Shown here piece by piece: positions 1 through 8,273 of a DNA stretch of 64,000 nt. Both the position numbers and the translations under genes were made by a program. The DNA comes from DASPWW01 sp963841715 (lineage in GTDB: Bacteria; Actinomycetota; Thermoleophilia; Solirubrobacterales; 70-9). How positions within the stretch are numbered: the first letter of the stretch is position 1; each line of letters starts with the position of its first letter. The notes under the pieces were generated by a model. That model did not search any database, was not told the origin of the DNA, and saw nothing but the letters and a program-made list of their open reading frames with translations. The stretch covers positions 465,158 to 529,157 of the forward strand of contig CAWJDP010000004.1 of assembly GCA_963841715.1 (NCBI GenBank), in the 5' to 3' direction.

Positions 1-238
1 CCGAACGCGTGCGGCTCCGAGCGGATCTCTCCCGGCTTCGCCACGGTGCGGGGATGATCCCGAGCCCGGTGGACCGAACGGCCGGGCGGCAGGCCGACGT
101 TCTCGCCCGCGGGGCGAAACCTCGTCTAAGTGCTGCTGACCGCGACCGCCTTGTCGCTGCTTCGAGGCGCAGGACCTCATGGACCCGACATCGCCCCGCT
201 CAGTATGGCCGTCTGGCTTGAACGCCCCTCGATGATGA

Positions 239-311
239 TGGGCCGTGAAGGACTCGAACCTTCAACCTTGAGATTAAGAGTCTCCTGCTCTGCCAGTTGA
301 GCTAACGGCCC
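239..311 (-). tRNA. tRNA-Lys (anticodon CTT)
   Basis: Read on the minus strand this is a complete 73-nt tRNA. The acceptor stem pairs 240-246 with 305-311. It has a D arm, an anticodon loop CTCTTAA giving anticodon CTT (reads AAG, lysine), and a T arm with GTTCGAG. The discriminator base is A, and no CCA is encoded next to it. It sits about 50 bases downstream of the minus-strand diguanylate cyclase gene. Confidence 0.96.
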
Positions 312-363
312 GAGCGGGGAATGGTAGCCCGCGTTCGGCGGCCGCGGGCCGGGCGACGGGGCG

Positions 364-1470
364 CTACGGGGTCGAGGAGGACTCGCGGTCGCCGCCCGTC
401 GTCTGGCGGCGCTTCACGGACAGCAGATTCATGTCCGCGCGGTCGATGAGCTCGGCCGGAGTCATCTCGGGCTCGAACTCCGCCACCCCCCAGCTGACCT
501 GCATCGGGAGCCCGTCAGGGCGGGTGCAGAGCCGGGTCACCGCCTTCGCGAGCCTATCGGCGATCCGCCCGCCCTCCTCGAACTCGGTCGCCGGAAGCAG
601 AACCGCGAACTCGTCGCCGCCCCAGCGGAAGCAGCCGTCGCCGCCCCGCACGGTGTCCGCGATCGCGCCGGCCGCCTGGCGAAGCACGATGTCGCCGTTC
701 GCGTGACCCGAGTTGTCGTTCACCTGCTTGAAGTTGTCGAGATCGCCCAGCAAAAGGACGAGCTGCTCGCGGACGCGGCGTGCGCGCTCCATCTCGCGCG
801 CGACGGCGTCGTCGAAGGCGCGGCGGTTGCCGAGCCTCGTCAGCGAGTCGAGGTTGGCGAGCTGCTGCGCGAAATTCGTGTCGCTGCGTAGGGTGATCCG
901 CTGCAGGCGGACGCCGCTCATCAGCACCGATCCCAGCAGCGTCACGCCGGCGATCAGCAGGAACTGGGTCAAGGCGTCGGCGGCTGCAACCGCGCCTCCG
1001 CCGTTGTAGGCGAGCGGCGCGAACGCGGCAGCGGCCACCGCGACGAGGAACACCAGCACGCGCCGGGCCGGGTGGATCGCGCCGACGTACACGGCCGGGA
1101 GCAGGTAGAGCTGGTGGAACGGCGAGCCGCGGCCGCCTGCCAGCCACTCCAGGAGCGCGATCGCCGCGACCGCGGCGAAGCTCGCCACGTAGAGGCGGTC
1201 GAAGCTGACCGTCCTGCCGCGCCGCAGCCAGCGGATCCCGAACAGCGAGAGCGCGAAGATCCCACCGGCGATCGCCCAGCCCGCGTCGCCGATCTGCTTC
1301 GTCGGCGGCGCGACGATCGTCAGCGCGACGAGCAGCCCGAGCCCCAACGTCAGCAGCGCCGCGCCGAGCCGCGTGGCGTTGTCGAGGTCGGCGCCCGCGT
1401 AGGGATCGCCGCGCGGCGCTGCCAGAGCACCCTTGACCGCGGCGAAGCGGCCGGCGAGAGACCTGCTCAT
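364..1470 (-). CDS. Membrane-bound GGDEF protein, probable diguanylate cyclase
   Basis: About 368 residues. The N-terminal half has several hydrophobic membrane segments (roughly residues 30-190) and the C-terminal half is a GGDEF domain. The active-site signature WGGDEF is intact, as is the product-inhibition I-site RGGD five residues before it, so c-di-GMP synthesis with feedback control is expected. An in-frame ATG at 1554 would add 28 poorly hydrophobic residues and overlap the divergent gene at 1545. The ATG at 1470 leaves room for a divergent promoter and is preferred. No sensor domain other than the membrane part is recognisable, so the signal is unknown. Confidence 0.88.
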   Translation of the reverse strand: MSRSLAGRFAAVKGALAAPRGDPYAGADLDNATRLGAALLTLGLGLLVALTIVAPPTKQIGDAGWAIAGGIFALSLFGIRWLRRGRTVSFDRLYVASFAAVAAIALLEWLAGGRGSPFHQLYLLPAVYVGAIHPARRVLVFLVAVAAAAFAPLAYNGGGAVAAADALTQFLLIAGVTLLGSVLMSGVRLQRITLRSDTNFAQQLANLDSLTRLGNRRAFDDAVAREMERARRVREQLVLLLGDLDNFKQVNDNSGHANGDIVLRQAAGAIADTVRGGDGCFRWGGDEFAVLLPATEFEEGGRIADRLAKAVTRLCTRPDGLPMQVSWGVAEFEPEMTPAELIDRADMNLLSVKRRQTTGGDRESSSTP

Positions 1471-1544
1471 ACCGACGTTTTCGGCACCTGGCCGCCACCC
1501 CTTGAACCAGACCCGCGCGCGGGCGGCGGGGATAAGATCGCTGC

Positions 1545-1877
1545 ATGGCGTCATCGGACCGCGAGTCGAAGCTCTCGATCTGGTCCGAGAGCTCGCTGCT
1601 CTCGATCGCGTCGACGAACTCGATGCTGTCGATTGGATCCGTCGGCTCGGTGCTCTCGATCGGCTCGATCGGGTCCGCCGTGTCCGCGTTCTCGGTCGGC
1701 TCGGTCGCCTCGGCGGGCTCGACGCTCTCCGCCGCGAGCCGCGGCTCGGTGCTTTCGGCGAGCGGCAAAGGCGCCGTGGTCGGCTCTCCGGACCGGCGCC
1801 TCGGCGTGGGCCTAACCGCGGCGGTCCTCACCCTGACCGCACTCGTCCTCGGCTGGATGGGCGCGGCCCGAGACTAG
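1545..1877 (+). CDS. Small SIGS-repeat protein with C-terminal membrane helix
   Basis: This 110-residue protein starts with a short charged, Ser-rich segment. It then runs through tandem six-residue units of the type LSIGSx or LSxGSV (about residues 10-75), and ends in a hydrophobic helix (about 87-107). The repeats show as recurring ctcgatcgg in the DNA. The regular hydrophobic-Ser-Gly-Ser spacing suggests a beta-solenoid or self-assembling surface, tethered to the membrane at its C-terminus. I recall similar short repeat proteins in other Actinomycetota, but no function is known to me. It is divergent from the GGDEF gene and convergent on the TPR-like gene. The antisense reading is low-complexity Glu/Asp/Pro and is rejected. 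Confidence 0.7.
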   Translation: MASSDRESKLSIWSESSLLSIASTNSMLSIGSVGSVLSIGSIGSAVSAFSVGSVASAGSTLSAASRGSVLSASGKGAVVGSPDRRLGVGLTAAVLTLTALVLGWMGAARD

Positions 1878-1879
1878 GA

Positions 1880-2719
1880 CTAGGGCGTCGGCGTACCGCC
1901 CGGCGGTGGCGCCGCACCGCCGCTCGTACCCCCGGTCGTCCCGCCGACGCCGCCGAGCGGGCTCGTGAGCGCACCCTTGCCGGGACCCGAGGACTTGATC
2001 TGCTTCTGCAGCTGCGCTGCCTCCTTCTTGATCTGCTGCAGTTGCTTCTCGAGTTGCTTCCTCTGGGTCTTGTTGACCTTCGCGAGCGCCTTCGCCCCCG
2101 CCGAGTCGCCGGCGGCCGTGTCGCCTGACAGGTAGTCGAACTGCGCCGCCGCGAACCAGGTGTTCGCGCTCGGCACGTTCTGCGCCTGCAGCGTCGCCGT
2201 CGTCGCGGCGCCCTTGAGATCGGCCTGGAGCGCCGCGGTATCCGGCGAGCTTGAGGCGATCTCCTGCTGCGCGAGGCCCTGATAGGCGCGGAAGATCTGC
2301 GCCGCGGCACCCGCGTCGGGCTGCTTGTTCCCGTTCAGCTTCAGGTAGCGCTCCCACGCGTCGACCGAGGACTGGAACTCGGTCGCGGCGTCGGCGGTGA
2401 CCGTCGCCTGACCGGTCTGCGGGTCCTGCTCGACGGCGCTGTTCCCGGCGAGGAAGTAGACCTTCGCGAGCTCGAGCTGGGGCTTCGGGTCCTTCGGATC
2501 CTTCTTCGCCTTCGCCTTCGCGTTCGAGATCTGAGTGTCGAACTGCGCGCTGCCGGTGCCGCTGTCGCCGCCGCCGAGGCCGATCGCGTCGAGGATCCCG
2601 CCGGAGCCTCCACCGTTGCCGATCCCGAACCCGACGAAGCCGATCAGGAACAGTCCCGCAAGGAGCGCGTAGACGACCTGGATTACACGCTTGCGGCGGC
2701 CGCGGATATCGAAGAGCAT
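1880..2719 (-). CDS. Membrane-anchored TPR-like protein
   Basis: 279 residues. A short basic start is followed by one hydrophobic anchor (about 12-34), a Gly-rich linker, then helical repeats resembling tetratricopeptide repeats (about 60-210; LELAKVYFLAGN, AAQFDYLSGD), a coiled-coil Lys/Gln-rich helix (about 213-240) and a Gly/Pro/Thr-rich tail. The likely topology is cytoplasmic N-terminus with the helical domain outside. It is probably a scaffold for protein contacts at the envelope. It lies just upstream of tatC/tatA on the same strand order (tatA, tatC, then this gene), which may hint at a role near export, but no specific function can be assigned. Confidence 0.72.
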   Translation of the reverse strand: MLFDIRGRRKRVIQVVYALLAGLFLIGFVGFGIGNGGGSGGILDAIGLGGGDSGTGSAQFDTQISNAKAKAKKDPKDPKPQLELAKVYFLAGNSAVEQDPQTGQATVTADAATEFQSSVDAWERYLKLNGNKQPDAGAAAQIFRAYQGLAQQEIASSSPDTAALQADLKGAATTATLQAQNVPSANTWFAAAQFDYLSGDTAAGDSAGAKALAKVNKTQRKQLEKQLQQIKKEAAQLQKQIKSSGPGKGALTSPLGGVGGTTGGTSGGAAPPPGGTPTP

Positions 2720-2759
2720 CGGCTCAGCCTAGAGGAAGCGCGGTGCGCTCCAGCTCAAA

Positions 2760-3530
2760 CTACGTCGATTCCCCCGCCGCCGGCTCGGCGTCGACACCCG
2801 CTTCGCGCGGGGTGCCGAAGAGGCGCGCGAGGATGATGCTGAGCTCGTAAAGGAGGATCAGCGGGACCATCGAGATCAGCATCGTCACGGGGTCGGTGCC
2901 GGGCAGCAGCATTGCGACGACCGCAATCACGAGGATCGCGTAGCGGCGGTTCTTCGACAGCCACTTCGGGGTCACGATCCCGAGCCGCGTCAGCGCGAGC
3001 ACCCCGACCGGGATCTGGAACAGGATCCCGACCCCGACGAGAGTCTGCGCGAAGAAGCTGTAGTAGTCCTTCGCGCGGACCTGGACGTTGAACTGGGTGT
3101 CGTTGAAGTTCAACAGGAACCTCGCCGCCGGCGGCAGGACCACGAAGTACGCGAACACGACCCCCGCGATGAACAGGAACGGGACCATCATCAACAGCGG
3201 GAACATGACCCGGCGCTCGGTGTCGGAGAACGCGGGCAGGACGTAGGCGTACAGCTGGTAGAGGACGATCGGCAGCGCGATCAGGATCCCGCCGTATGCC
3301 GACAGCGTCAGCGTCGTCGTGAACGGCTCCGCCACCCCGAACGTGATCGGCTCGAGGTGCCCCGGGAGGGGCTTGTTCGCGATCTGCAACAGCAGGTGGT
3401 TCTGCCAGAAGCACAGCGCGATCGCCAGTCCCAGCGCCGCCAACGAGACGATGATCCGGTAGCGCAGCTCGTCGAGATGCTCGACGAGCGTCAGCTGCTC
3501 TTCGAACTTGGCCGCCCGAACGCGGGGCAC
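2760..3530 (-). CDS. tatC: Sec-independent translocase subunit TatC
   Basis: 256 residues with six predicted membrane helices. It carries the conserved N-terminal TatC signature (LVEHLDELRYRI, about residues 15-26) and the inter-helix segment PAFSDTERR, the region that binds the twin-arginine signal. TatC recognises folded proteins with RR signals and recruits TatA to make the export pore. It starts 3 bases after tatA ends, so the two are co-transcribed. A plausible client in this window is the Rieske protein QcrA, whose N-terminus carries an RR pair before its membrane helix. Confidence 0.96.
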   Translation of the reverse strand: MPRVRAAKFEEQLTLVEHLDELRYRIIVSLAALGLAIALCFWQNHLLLQIANKPLPGHLEPITFGVAEPFTTTLTLSAYGGILIALPIVLYQLYAYVLPAFSDTERRVMFPLLMMVPFLFIAGVVFAYFVVLPPAARFLLNFNDTQFNVQVRAKDYYSFFAQTLVGVGILFQIPVGVLALTRLGIVTPKWLSKNRRYAILVIAVVAMLLPGTDPVTMLISMVPLILLYELSIILARLFGTPREAGVDAEPAAGEST

Positions 3531-3533
3531 GGC

Positions 3534-3776
3534 CTAAGAGCGGCGCTCGCCTACGACCTCGCCCTCGACGGGCTCTTCCTTGCCCGACTCGCGCTCGAGC
3601 TCTGGCGCCTTGCGCTCTTCGTCGTCATCGTCTTCGTCTTCGCCGGCGATTGACGACTTGAACTCGCGGATCCCCTTGCCCATCGACTTGCCGAGCTCCG
3701 GTAGCCGCTTGGGCCCGAAGATCACCAGCGCGATGATCAGGACAACCGCCAACTCCAATGGTCCGATATTCGGCAC
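3534..3776 (-). CDS. tatA: Twin-arginine translocase pore subunit TatA
   Basis: 80 residues: one N-terminal membrane helix (about 5-20), the signature FGPKRLPELGKSMG at its cytoplasmic end, an amphipathic helix, and an acidic tail rich in Asp/Glu. Length and motif fit TatA/TatE rather than the longer TatB, and no separate TatB is seen nearby. It is the first gene of the tatA-tatC pair on the minus strand. Confidence 0.94.
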   Translation of the reverse strand: MPNIGPLELAVVLIIALVIFGPKRLPELGKSMGKGIREFKSSIAGEDEDDDDEERKAPELERESGKEEPVEGEVVGERRS

Positions 3777-3822
3777 GCCGGGAATGCTACTCCCACCGGG
3801 CCCTCGGGTGGGTCGGTGGCGA

Positions 3823-4404
3823 CTACTCGCTGCTCCGCGAGGGCTCGAAGTTCTTGTAGAAGCGCGAGGGGGTCGGCTCGGCCTGGCCCTGGTACTTGCT
3901 CCCCGCCTCCTCGCTCCCGTACGGGCGCTCGACTGGCATATCCATGCGCATGAACGAGATCTGGCCGATCGGCATCCCGTGGTAGATCGTGATCGGGAGG
4001 TTGGCGACGTTCGAGAGCTCGAGCGTGAGATTGCCCTCGAACCCGGCGTCGACGAACCCCGCCGTCGAATGGATCAGCAGGCCCATGCGGCCCAGACTCG
4101 ACTTCCCCTCGAGCCGCGCGACGAGGTCGTCCGGGAGCCGCACCCGCTCGAGCGTCTGCCCGAGCACAAACTCGCCCGGATGGAGGATGAACGGCTCGTC
4201 CCCCTCCATCGCGATCGGCTCGGTGAGATCCTCCATCGGCTTGCGGACGTCGATGTAGGGATAGCGGGCGTTTCGGAACACGCGGAAGCGGCGATCGACC
4301 CGCATGTCGACGCTCGAAGGCTGCACCAGGCCGGGATCGTAGGGATCGAAGACGAGCCGACCGGCCGCGATCTCCGCCTTGATCGTGCGATCGCTGAGGA
4401 CCAT
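3823..4404 (-). CDS. dcd: dCTP deaminase, dUMP-forming type
   Basis: 193 residues, full length for the family. It has the trimer-core motifs QPSSVDMRVD, HPGEFVLGQTLE and GKSSLGRMGLLIHSTAGF, followed by EGNLTLELSN with the catalytic Glu, and the closing PYGSEEAGSKYQGQ nucleotide-gripping loop. It is very similar in layout to the Mycobacterium tuberculosis enzyme, which turns dCTP directly into dUMP for thymidylate synthesis. I therefore expect the bifunctional activity here, though sequence alone cannot prove it. It is a single gene with a 46-base gap before tatA. Confidence 0.94.
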   Translation of the reverse strand: MVLSDRTIKAEIAAGRLVFDPYDPGLVQPSSVDMRVDRRFRVFRNARYPYIDVRKPMEDLTEPIAMEGDEPFILHPGEFVLGQTLERVRLPDDLVARLEGKSSLGRMGLLIHSTAGFVDAGFEGNLTLELSNVANLPITIYHGMPIGQISFMRMDMPVERPYGSEEAGSKYQGQAEPTPSRFYKNFEPSRSSE

Positions 4405-4476
4405 CCCGCGTCCAGTCTATGTCCACTCCCGGCGAGCCGCTAAAGCTCGGCGGACCCGGGGCCGATACCCCTAGCG

Positions 4477-4878
4477 GTGGAGTCTGATCGTCACGCGAAC
4501 AGGGGGCTGGTGCCGTCGGCGCGACTGGAGGGTCTGCTCGAGACCCTCCGCGGGCGCCGCGAGCAGCGAGCCGCCCGCCGCGCGATTGCCGAGCTCCATG
4601 TCTGCCCGGCGTGCGACTCCCAGCTCGTCTATCCCACCGATTGGAGCCCGGCGGGCCGCGACCAGTGGGCGATCGATCTGCGCTGTCCCGAGTGCGAGTG
4701 GATCGCGCACGGCACCTTCGACCAGGAGGTCGTCGACCGCTTCGATCTCGAGCTCGACGACGGTGTCGAGCAGATCCTCGACGACCTCACAAAGCTCACC
4801 CGGGCGAACATGGAGGAGGAGGTCGAGCGCTTCATCGCCGCGCTCGACGCTGACACGATCCTCCCCGAGGACTTCTAG
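4477..4878 (+). CDS. Zinc-ribbon protein of unknown function
   Basis: 133 residues from a GTG start. Two CxxC pairs (CPACD near residue 43 and CPECE near residue 70) form a zinc ribbon. The rest is an acidic helical C-terminus (DDGVEQILDDLTKLTRANMEEEVERFIAALD). It lies between the divergent dcd gene and the convergent polyprenyl synthase gene. Nothing identifies a substrate. It could be a small regulatory or nucleic-acid-associated protein. Confidence 0.75.
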   Translation: MESDRHANRGLVPSARLEGLLETLRGRREQRAARRAIAELHVCPACDSQLVYPTDWSPAGRDQWAIDLRCPECEWIAHGTFDQEVVDRFDLELDDGVEQILDDLTKLTRANMEEEVERFIAALDADTILPEDF

Positions 4879-4898
4879 CCGCTTCACTCTCGCGGCGG

Positions 4899-5882
4899 CT
4901 ACGAGTAGCGCTCGACGACCCCGTCGGCGACGAGGCCGAGCAGCTTCGCCTCGTCGGCACTGAGCCCGTCGCCGTCGAGCGCCCGCTTCGCCGTCTCGAC
5001 GTGCTCGCGGGCGATCCCGCGGACGCGCTCGAGGACGCCGGTCGCCTCGATTCTGCGACACAGCTGCTCGGCGCTCTCGGCGTCGAGGCTCGAGAGGTCG
5101 ATCGCGGCAAGGTCGGGGTCGCGCTCGCGGGCGAGGATCAGCGGCAGCGTCACCGTGCCGTCGAGGAGATCGGTTCCGCGGGCCTTTCCGGTCCGCTCGA
5201 CGGGGCCGCTCACGTCGAGGACGTCGTCGAGGAGCTGGAACGCGAGCCCGATCTCGCGGCCGTAGGCGGCGACGCCGGACTCCGGTCCGCCCCCGTTCGA
5301 GCCCACACGCCCGATCTCGCACGCGCACTCGAACAGGCGTGCCGTCTTCAGCGTGCAGCGGTACAGGTAGCGCTTGGCGTCGATCTCCAGGGCGAAGGCG
5401 TCGCGGCGCTGGGCGAGCTCGCCGAGCGCGAGCGAGACCGAGGCGCCGGAGAGAAGCTCGACCTGGCGCTCGCCGCCCGGCCCGCCGAGCTCGGCGAACG
5501 CGCGCGAGAACAACAGGTCGCCGGTCGCGGTCGCCCGCCCCCGCCCCGAGCGCGCCGCGACCGTGGGCACGCCGCGCCGCAACTCGGCGTCGTCGAGAAC
5601 GTCGTCGTGGACGAGGCTTGCCATGTGGACGAGCTCGATCGCGGTCGCCCCGCGGAGCGCCGTATCGCCCGCGGCCGGGCCCGCGCAGAGGAGGACGAGC
5701 AGCGGGCGCAGGCGCTTGCCTCCGGCGGCGAGTGTCGCCCCGGCGTCCTCGGCGAGCACGTCACCATGCTCGGAGCCGAGCTCCGCGAGCCGGCGCTCGA
5801 CGGCGTCCATGCGCTCGGGCAGCCACGTCGCCGCGGCGTCCATCACCGCCGTCACAGGCGCCGGGACCGCAGAGGAGCGCAT
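4899..5882 (-). CDS. Polyprenyl diphosphate synthase (heptaprenyl-type)
   Basis: 327 residues, full length for a trans-prenyltransferase. The first Asp-rich motif is HDDVLDD, the second is LLDDVLD, and a GGKRLRP substrate-binding segment precedes them. It elongates allylic diphosphates with IPP to make the menaquinone side chain. Its ATG shares one base with the menG stop (TGATG), so translation is coupled, which supports a menaquinone role. Chain length cannot be fixed by eye. The upstream in-frame extension to 6080 is only the shadow of menG. Confidence 0.92.
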   Translation of the reverse strand: MRSSAVPAPVTAVMDAAATWLPERMDAVERRLAELGSEHGDVLAEDAGATLAAGGKRLRPLLVLLCAGPAAGDTALRGATAIELVHMASLVHDDVLDDAELRRGVPTVAARSGRGRATATGDLLFSRAFAELGGPGGERQVELLSGASVSLALGELAQRRDAFALEIDAKRYLYRCTLKTARLFECACEIGRVGSNGGGPESGVAAYGREIGLAFQLLDDVLDVSGPVERTGKARGTDLLDGTVTLPLILARERDPDLAAIDLSSLDAESAEQLCRRIEATGVLERVRGIAREHVETAKRALDGDGLSADEAKLLGLVADGVVERYS

Positions 5883-6634
5883 CAGCGCCGCGACCCGCTG
5901 TGGATCGCGATGATCCCGCCGGCGAGGATCGTGTAGCGAATCCGCTCGAGCCCGGCGCGGGACATCCGCTCCGCCAGCCCCTGGGGCGGTGGGAAGCGCT
6001 TCACGGAGTCGGGCAGGTACGTGTACGCCTCGCGGTCCCCCGCCAGCGTCCCGAGCCGGGGGACGATGCGGTCGAACCACAGCGAGAAGAAGGTCGACAG
6101 CGGCGGGCGCTGGGGCTGCGTGATCTCGAGGATCACGACCCGCCCCCCGCGGCGGGTCACGCGGGCCATCTCGGCGAGCCCGCGGTCGAGGTCAGCGAAG
6201 TTGCGGACCCCGAAGCCGACCGCAACGGCGTCGAACGAGCCGTCGTCGTAGGGAAGCTCGAGGGCGTCGGCGAGATCGAAGCTGACGCGGCGGGCGCCGG
6301 CGCGCTCGGCCTTGCGCCTCGCGAGCTCGAGCATCGGCTCCGAGAAGTCGCAGCCGACGACGCTCCCCGAGGGCGCGACGCGGGTGTCGAGCTCGAGCGC
6401 GAGATCGCCGGTCCCGCAGCAGACGTCGAGCGCTGTATCGCCGCGACTCAGGCCGGCGCGGTCGACCGCCCGCTCGCGCCAGCGGTGATGCAGTCCCGCG
6501 GTCATCGCCGTGTTCATGACGTCGTAGACGCCGGCGATGCGGTCGAACATCCCCCGCACCTGGCCGGCGAACTCGTCCGAGTCGCGGTCGGGCAGCGTGT
6601 CGGCGCGAGCGTTCTCGCGGGTCGCGGAGGGCAT
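5882..6634 (-). CDS. menG: Demethylmenaquinone methyltransferase
   Basis: 250 residues, SAM-dependent. The family signature at the start (FDRIAGVYDVMNTAMTAGLH) is followed by the SAM loop DVCCGTGDLAL, the acidic residue in VVGCDFSEPML, and the UbiE/MenG hallmark GVRNFADLDRGLAEM. It makes the last step of menaquinone synthesis. Only menaquinone, not ubiquinone, is expected in an actinobacterium. It lies between qcrC and the polyprenyl synthase, so quinone production and quinol oxidation are encoded together. Confidence 0.95.
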   Translation of the reverse strand: MPSATRENARADTLPDRDSDEFAGQVRGMFDRIAGVYDVMNTAMTAGLHHRWRERAVDRAGLSRGDTALDVCCGTGDLALELDTRVAPSGSVVGCDFSEPMLELARRKAERAGARRVSFDLADALELPYDDGSFDAVAVGFGVRNFADLDRGLAEMARVTRRGGRVVILEITQPQRPPLSTFFSLWFDRIVPRLGTLAGDREAYTYLPDSVKRFPPPQGLAERMSRAGLERIRYTILAGGIIAIHSGSRR

Positions 6635-6694
6635 GGCGCGAGGTTACCTACGGGCGCGGGACGCCCACCGGTTCAGGCTGCGTCGCGGGCGGGG

Positions 6695-7399
6695 CTATTC
6701 CCGCAGCGACGAGAGGTAGTCGACGAGCTCGTTGAACTTCGCCTTCGGGAGGTTCTGATACGAGGGCATGACGCCGGGCCCGACGTCGAGCGAGCGTGCG
6801 ATCCCCTCGCGTGGGACGCGGTTGCCGACGTTGGTCAGATTCGGCCCGATTGTCCCGCCGTTGGTGCCGAACTTGTGGCATGCAAGGCATCCGGACTGGG
6901 CCGCGACCTCCTTCCCGGCGTTGAGCTTCGGCGACGACGCCTGGAGGTCGATCTCGGTCGGCGAGCCCGCCTCGGCGCCGAGATAGGTGAGGAAGGCCAT
7001 CGAGATGATCGCCAGGATCCCCGCCGTGGTCGCGATCGGGCGGCGCTCGGGCCGGCGCTCCGGGTTGCGGTCGTAGAAGGGGAGCAGGAGCAGGAAGACC
7101 AGCGCGATCGTCGGGATCCCGATCGTCGCCAGCGGGACGAGGTACGGCGGCTTGATCACCCGCAGCAGCTCGAACAGGAAGAAGAAGTACCACTCGGGCC
7201 GCGGCACGTAGCTCGTTGTCGTCGGGTCCGCCTTCGGCCCCTGCTCGGCCCCGAGCACAAGCGACATGATCACGACGACGATGACGACGATCAGCGCCAT
7301 CGTCGAGTCCTTCAGGACCGCATAGGGGAAGAAGGGCTTGCCCTTCTTCTTCGCGAGGTCGTACTCGCGGAGGTACTTCTCCTTCTCGGCGCGGTTCAT
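6695..7399 (-). CDS. qcrC: Menaquinol-cytochrome c reductase, subunit IV-cytochrome c fusion
   Basis: 234 residues. The N-terminal part is the C-terminal half of a split cytochrome b (subunit IV type), with the Qo-site motif PEWY in PRPEWYFFFLF and three membrane helices. The C-terminal part is a cytochrome c domain with CLACH haem attachment and a likely Met ligand in PGVMPSY. This fusion is the Bacillus QcrC arrangement rather than a classical bc1. It follows qcrB by 8 bases. The c-domain faces outside and passes electrons towards the terminal oxidase. Confidence 0.93.
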   Translation of the reverse strand: MNRAEKEKYLREYDLAKKKGKPFFPYAVLKDSTMALIVVIVVVIMSLVLGAEQGPKADPTTTSYVPRPEWYFFFLFELLRVIKPPYLVPLATIGIPTIALVFLLLLPFYDRNPERRPERRPIATTAGILAIISMAFLTYLGAEAGSPTEIDLQASSPKLNAGKEVAAQSGCLACHKFGTNGGTIGPNLTNVGNRVPREGIARSLDVGPGVMPSYQNLPKAKFNELVDYLSSLRE

Positions 7400-7407
7400 C
7401 TACTCGC

Positions 7408-8253
7408 TCAGCCCGCCTCGACGCGCTCGGTCGGCAGCGCACCCTTCGGCTTCGAGTCGGACTTCTGCCACGGCGGAGCCGTGGTCCCGAGCTTGACGAC
7501 GAGGTAGAGATGGGCGCCGATCAGGGCGATGATCAGGCCGGGCACGAGCAGCATGTGGATCGCGTAGAAGCGCGACAGCGTCGTCGCTCCGAACTCAGGC
7601 CCGGCGCGTAGGAAGTCGGCGAGGTAGGGGCCGACGAACGGGCCGGTGCCGTTGATGTTGTTGCCGACCTCGGTCGCCCAGAACGAGCGCTGGTCGAACG
7701 GCAGCAGGTAGCCGGTGAAGCCCATCACCAACGTCAGCACCAGCAACACCACGCCGATCACCCAGTTGAGCTCGCGGGGGTACTTGTAGGCGCCGAAGAA
7801 GAACGTCCGCCCCATGTGGACGAAGACAAGGATCACCATCAGGCTCGCACCCCACTTGTGCATCCCGCGCACGAACTCACCGAGGAAGACGTCGTTCGTC
7901 AGGTGGGTGATCGAGCCGTACGCCTGGGTCGCCGAGGGCGTGTAGTACATCGCCAGGAACACGCCGGTGATCGCCTGGATCACGAAGGCGAACAGCGTCG
8001 CCGAGCCGAGCGTGTAGAACCAGTTCGTCCCCTTCGGGACCTTCCGGTAGAGCATCCCGGTGAGGAAGCCCGAGGCTCCCGCGCGCTCGTCGAGCCAGCC
8101 TACGAGGTCGGCGCCGTGGTGCTTGGCGTGGTGCTTCAGCTTCGGCGGCTGGCCGTCGTCGCCGACGACGCCGTTGCCCTCGCCGGGCTTGCGCTCGCCG
8201 GGCGTCGACGGCTTACGGAGCGGGGACGGGATAAGCGTGTCGGGAATCTTCAA
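7408..8253 (-). CDS. qcrB: Menaquinol-cytochrome c reductase, cytochrome b subunit
   Basis: About 281 residues from a TTG at 8253 that follows a strong GGGAGA ribosome site 20 bases after qcrA. A longer ATG at 8325 would overlap qcrA by about 50 bases and is less likely. After a Pro/Lys-rich N-terminal tail come four membrane helices with two His pairs (HKWGASLMVILVFVH and HMLLVPGLIIALIGAH) that hold the two b haems. The second pair is 14 residues apart, the cytochrome b6 spacing. The remaining helices are encoded by qcrC, as in b6-type split complexes. Confidence 0.93.
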   Translation of the reverse strand: MKIPDTLIPSPLRKPSTPGERKPGEGNGVVGDDGQPPKLKHHAKHHGADLVGWLDERAGASGFLTGMLYRKVPKGTNWFYTLGSATLFAFVIQAITGVFLAMYYTPSATQAYGSITHLTNDVFLGEFVRGMHKWGASLMVILVFVHMGRTFFFGAYKYPRELNWVIGVVLLVLTLVMGFTGYLLPFDQRSFWATEVGNNINGTGPFVGPYLADFLRAGPEFGATTLSRFYAIHMLLVPGLIIALIGAHLYLVVKLGTTAPPWQKSDSKPKGALPTERVEAG

Positions 8254-8273
8254 CTGGTCTCCCTGGCTGAGAG

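Noticed and set aside
9..221. 70-codon open frame at the left edge
   Set aside because: No ribosome site, domain or neighbour supports it. The 238 bases before the tRNA are left as non-coding.
554..1831. Minus-strand frame with repeated Glu-Ser-Thr-Asp units
   Set aside because: The repeat is only the reverse complement of the SIGS repeats, and the rest is an out-of-frame reading of the GGDEF gene.
5339..7507. Long plus-strand open frame of 722 codons
   Set aside because: It runs antisense to polyprenyl synthase, menG and qcrC. Composition is Arg/Ala/Pro-rich shadow typical of GC-rich DNA, with no domain.
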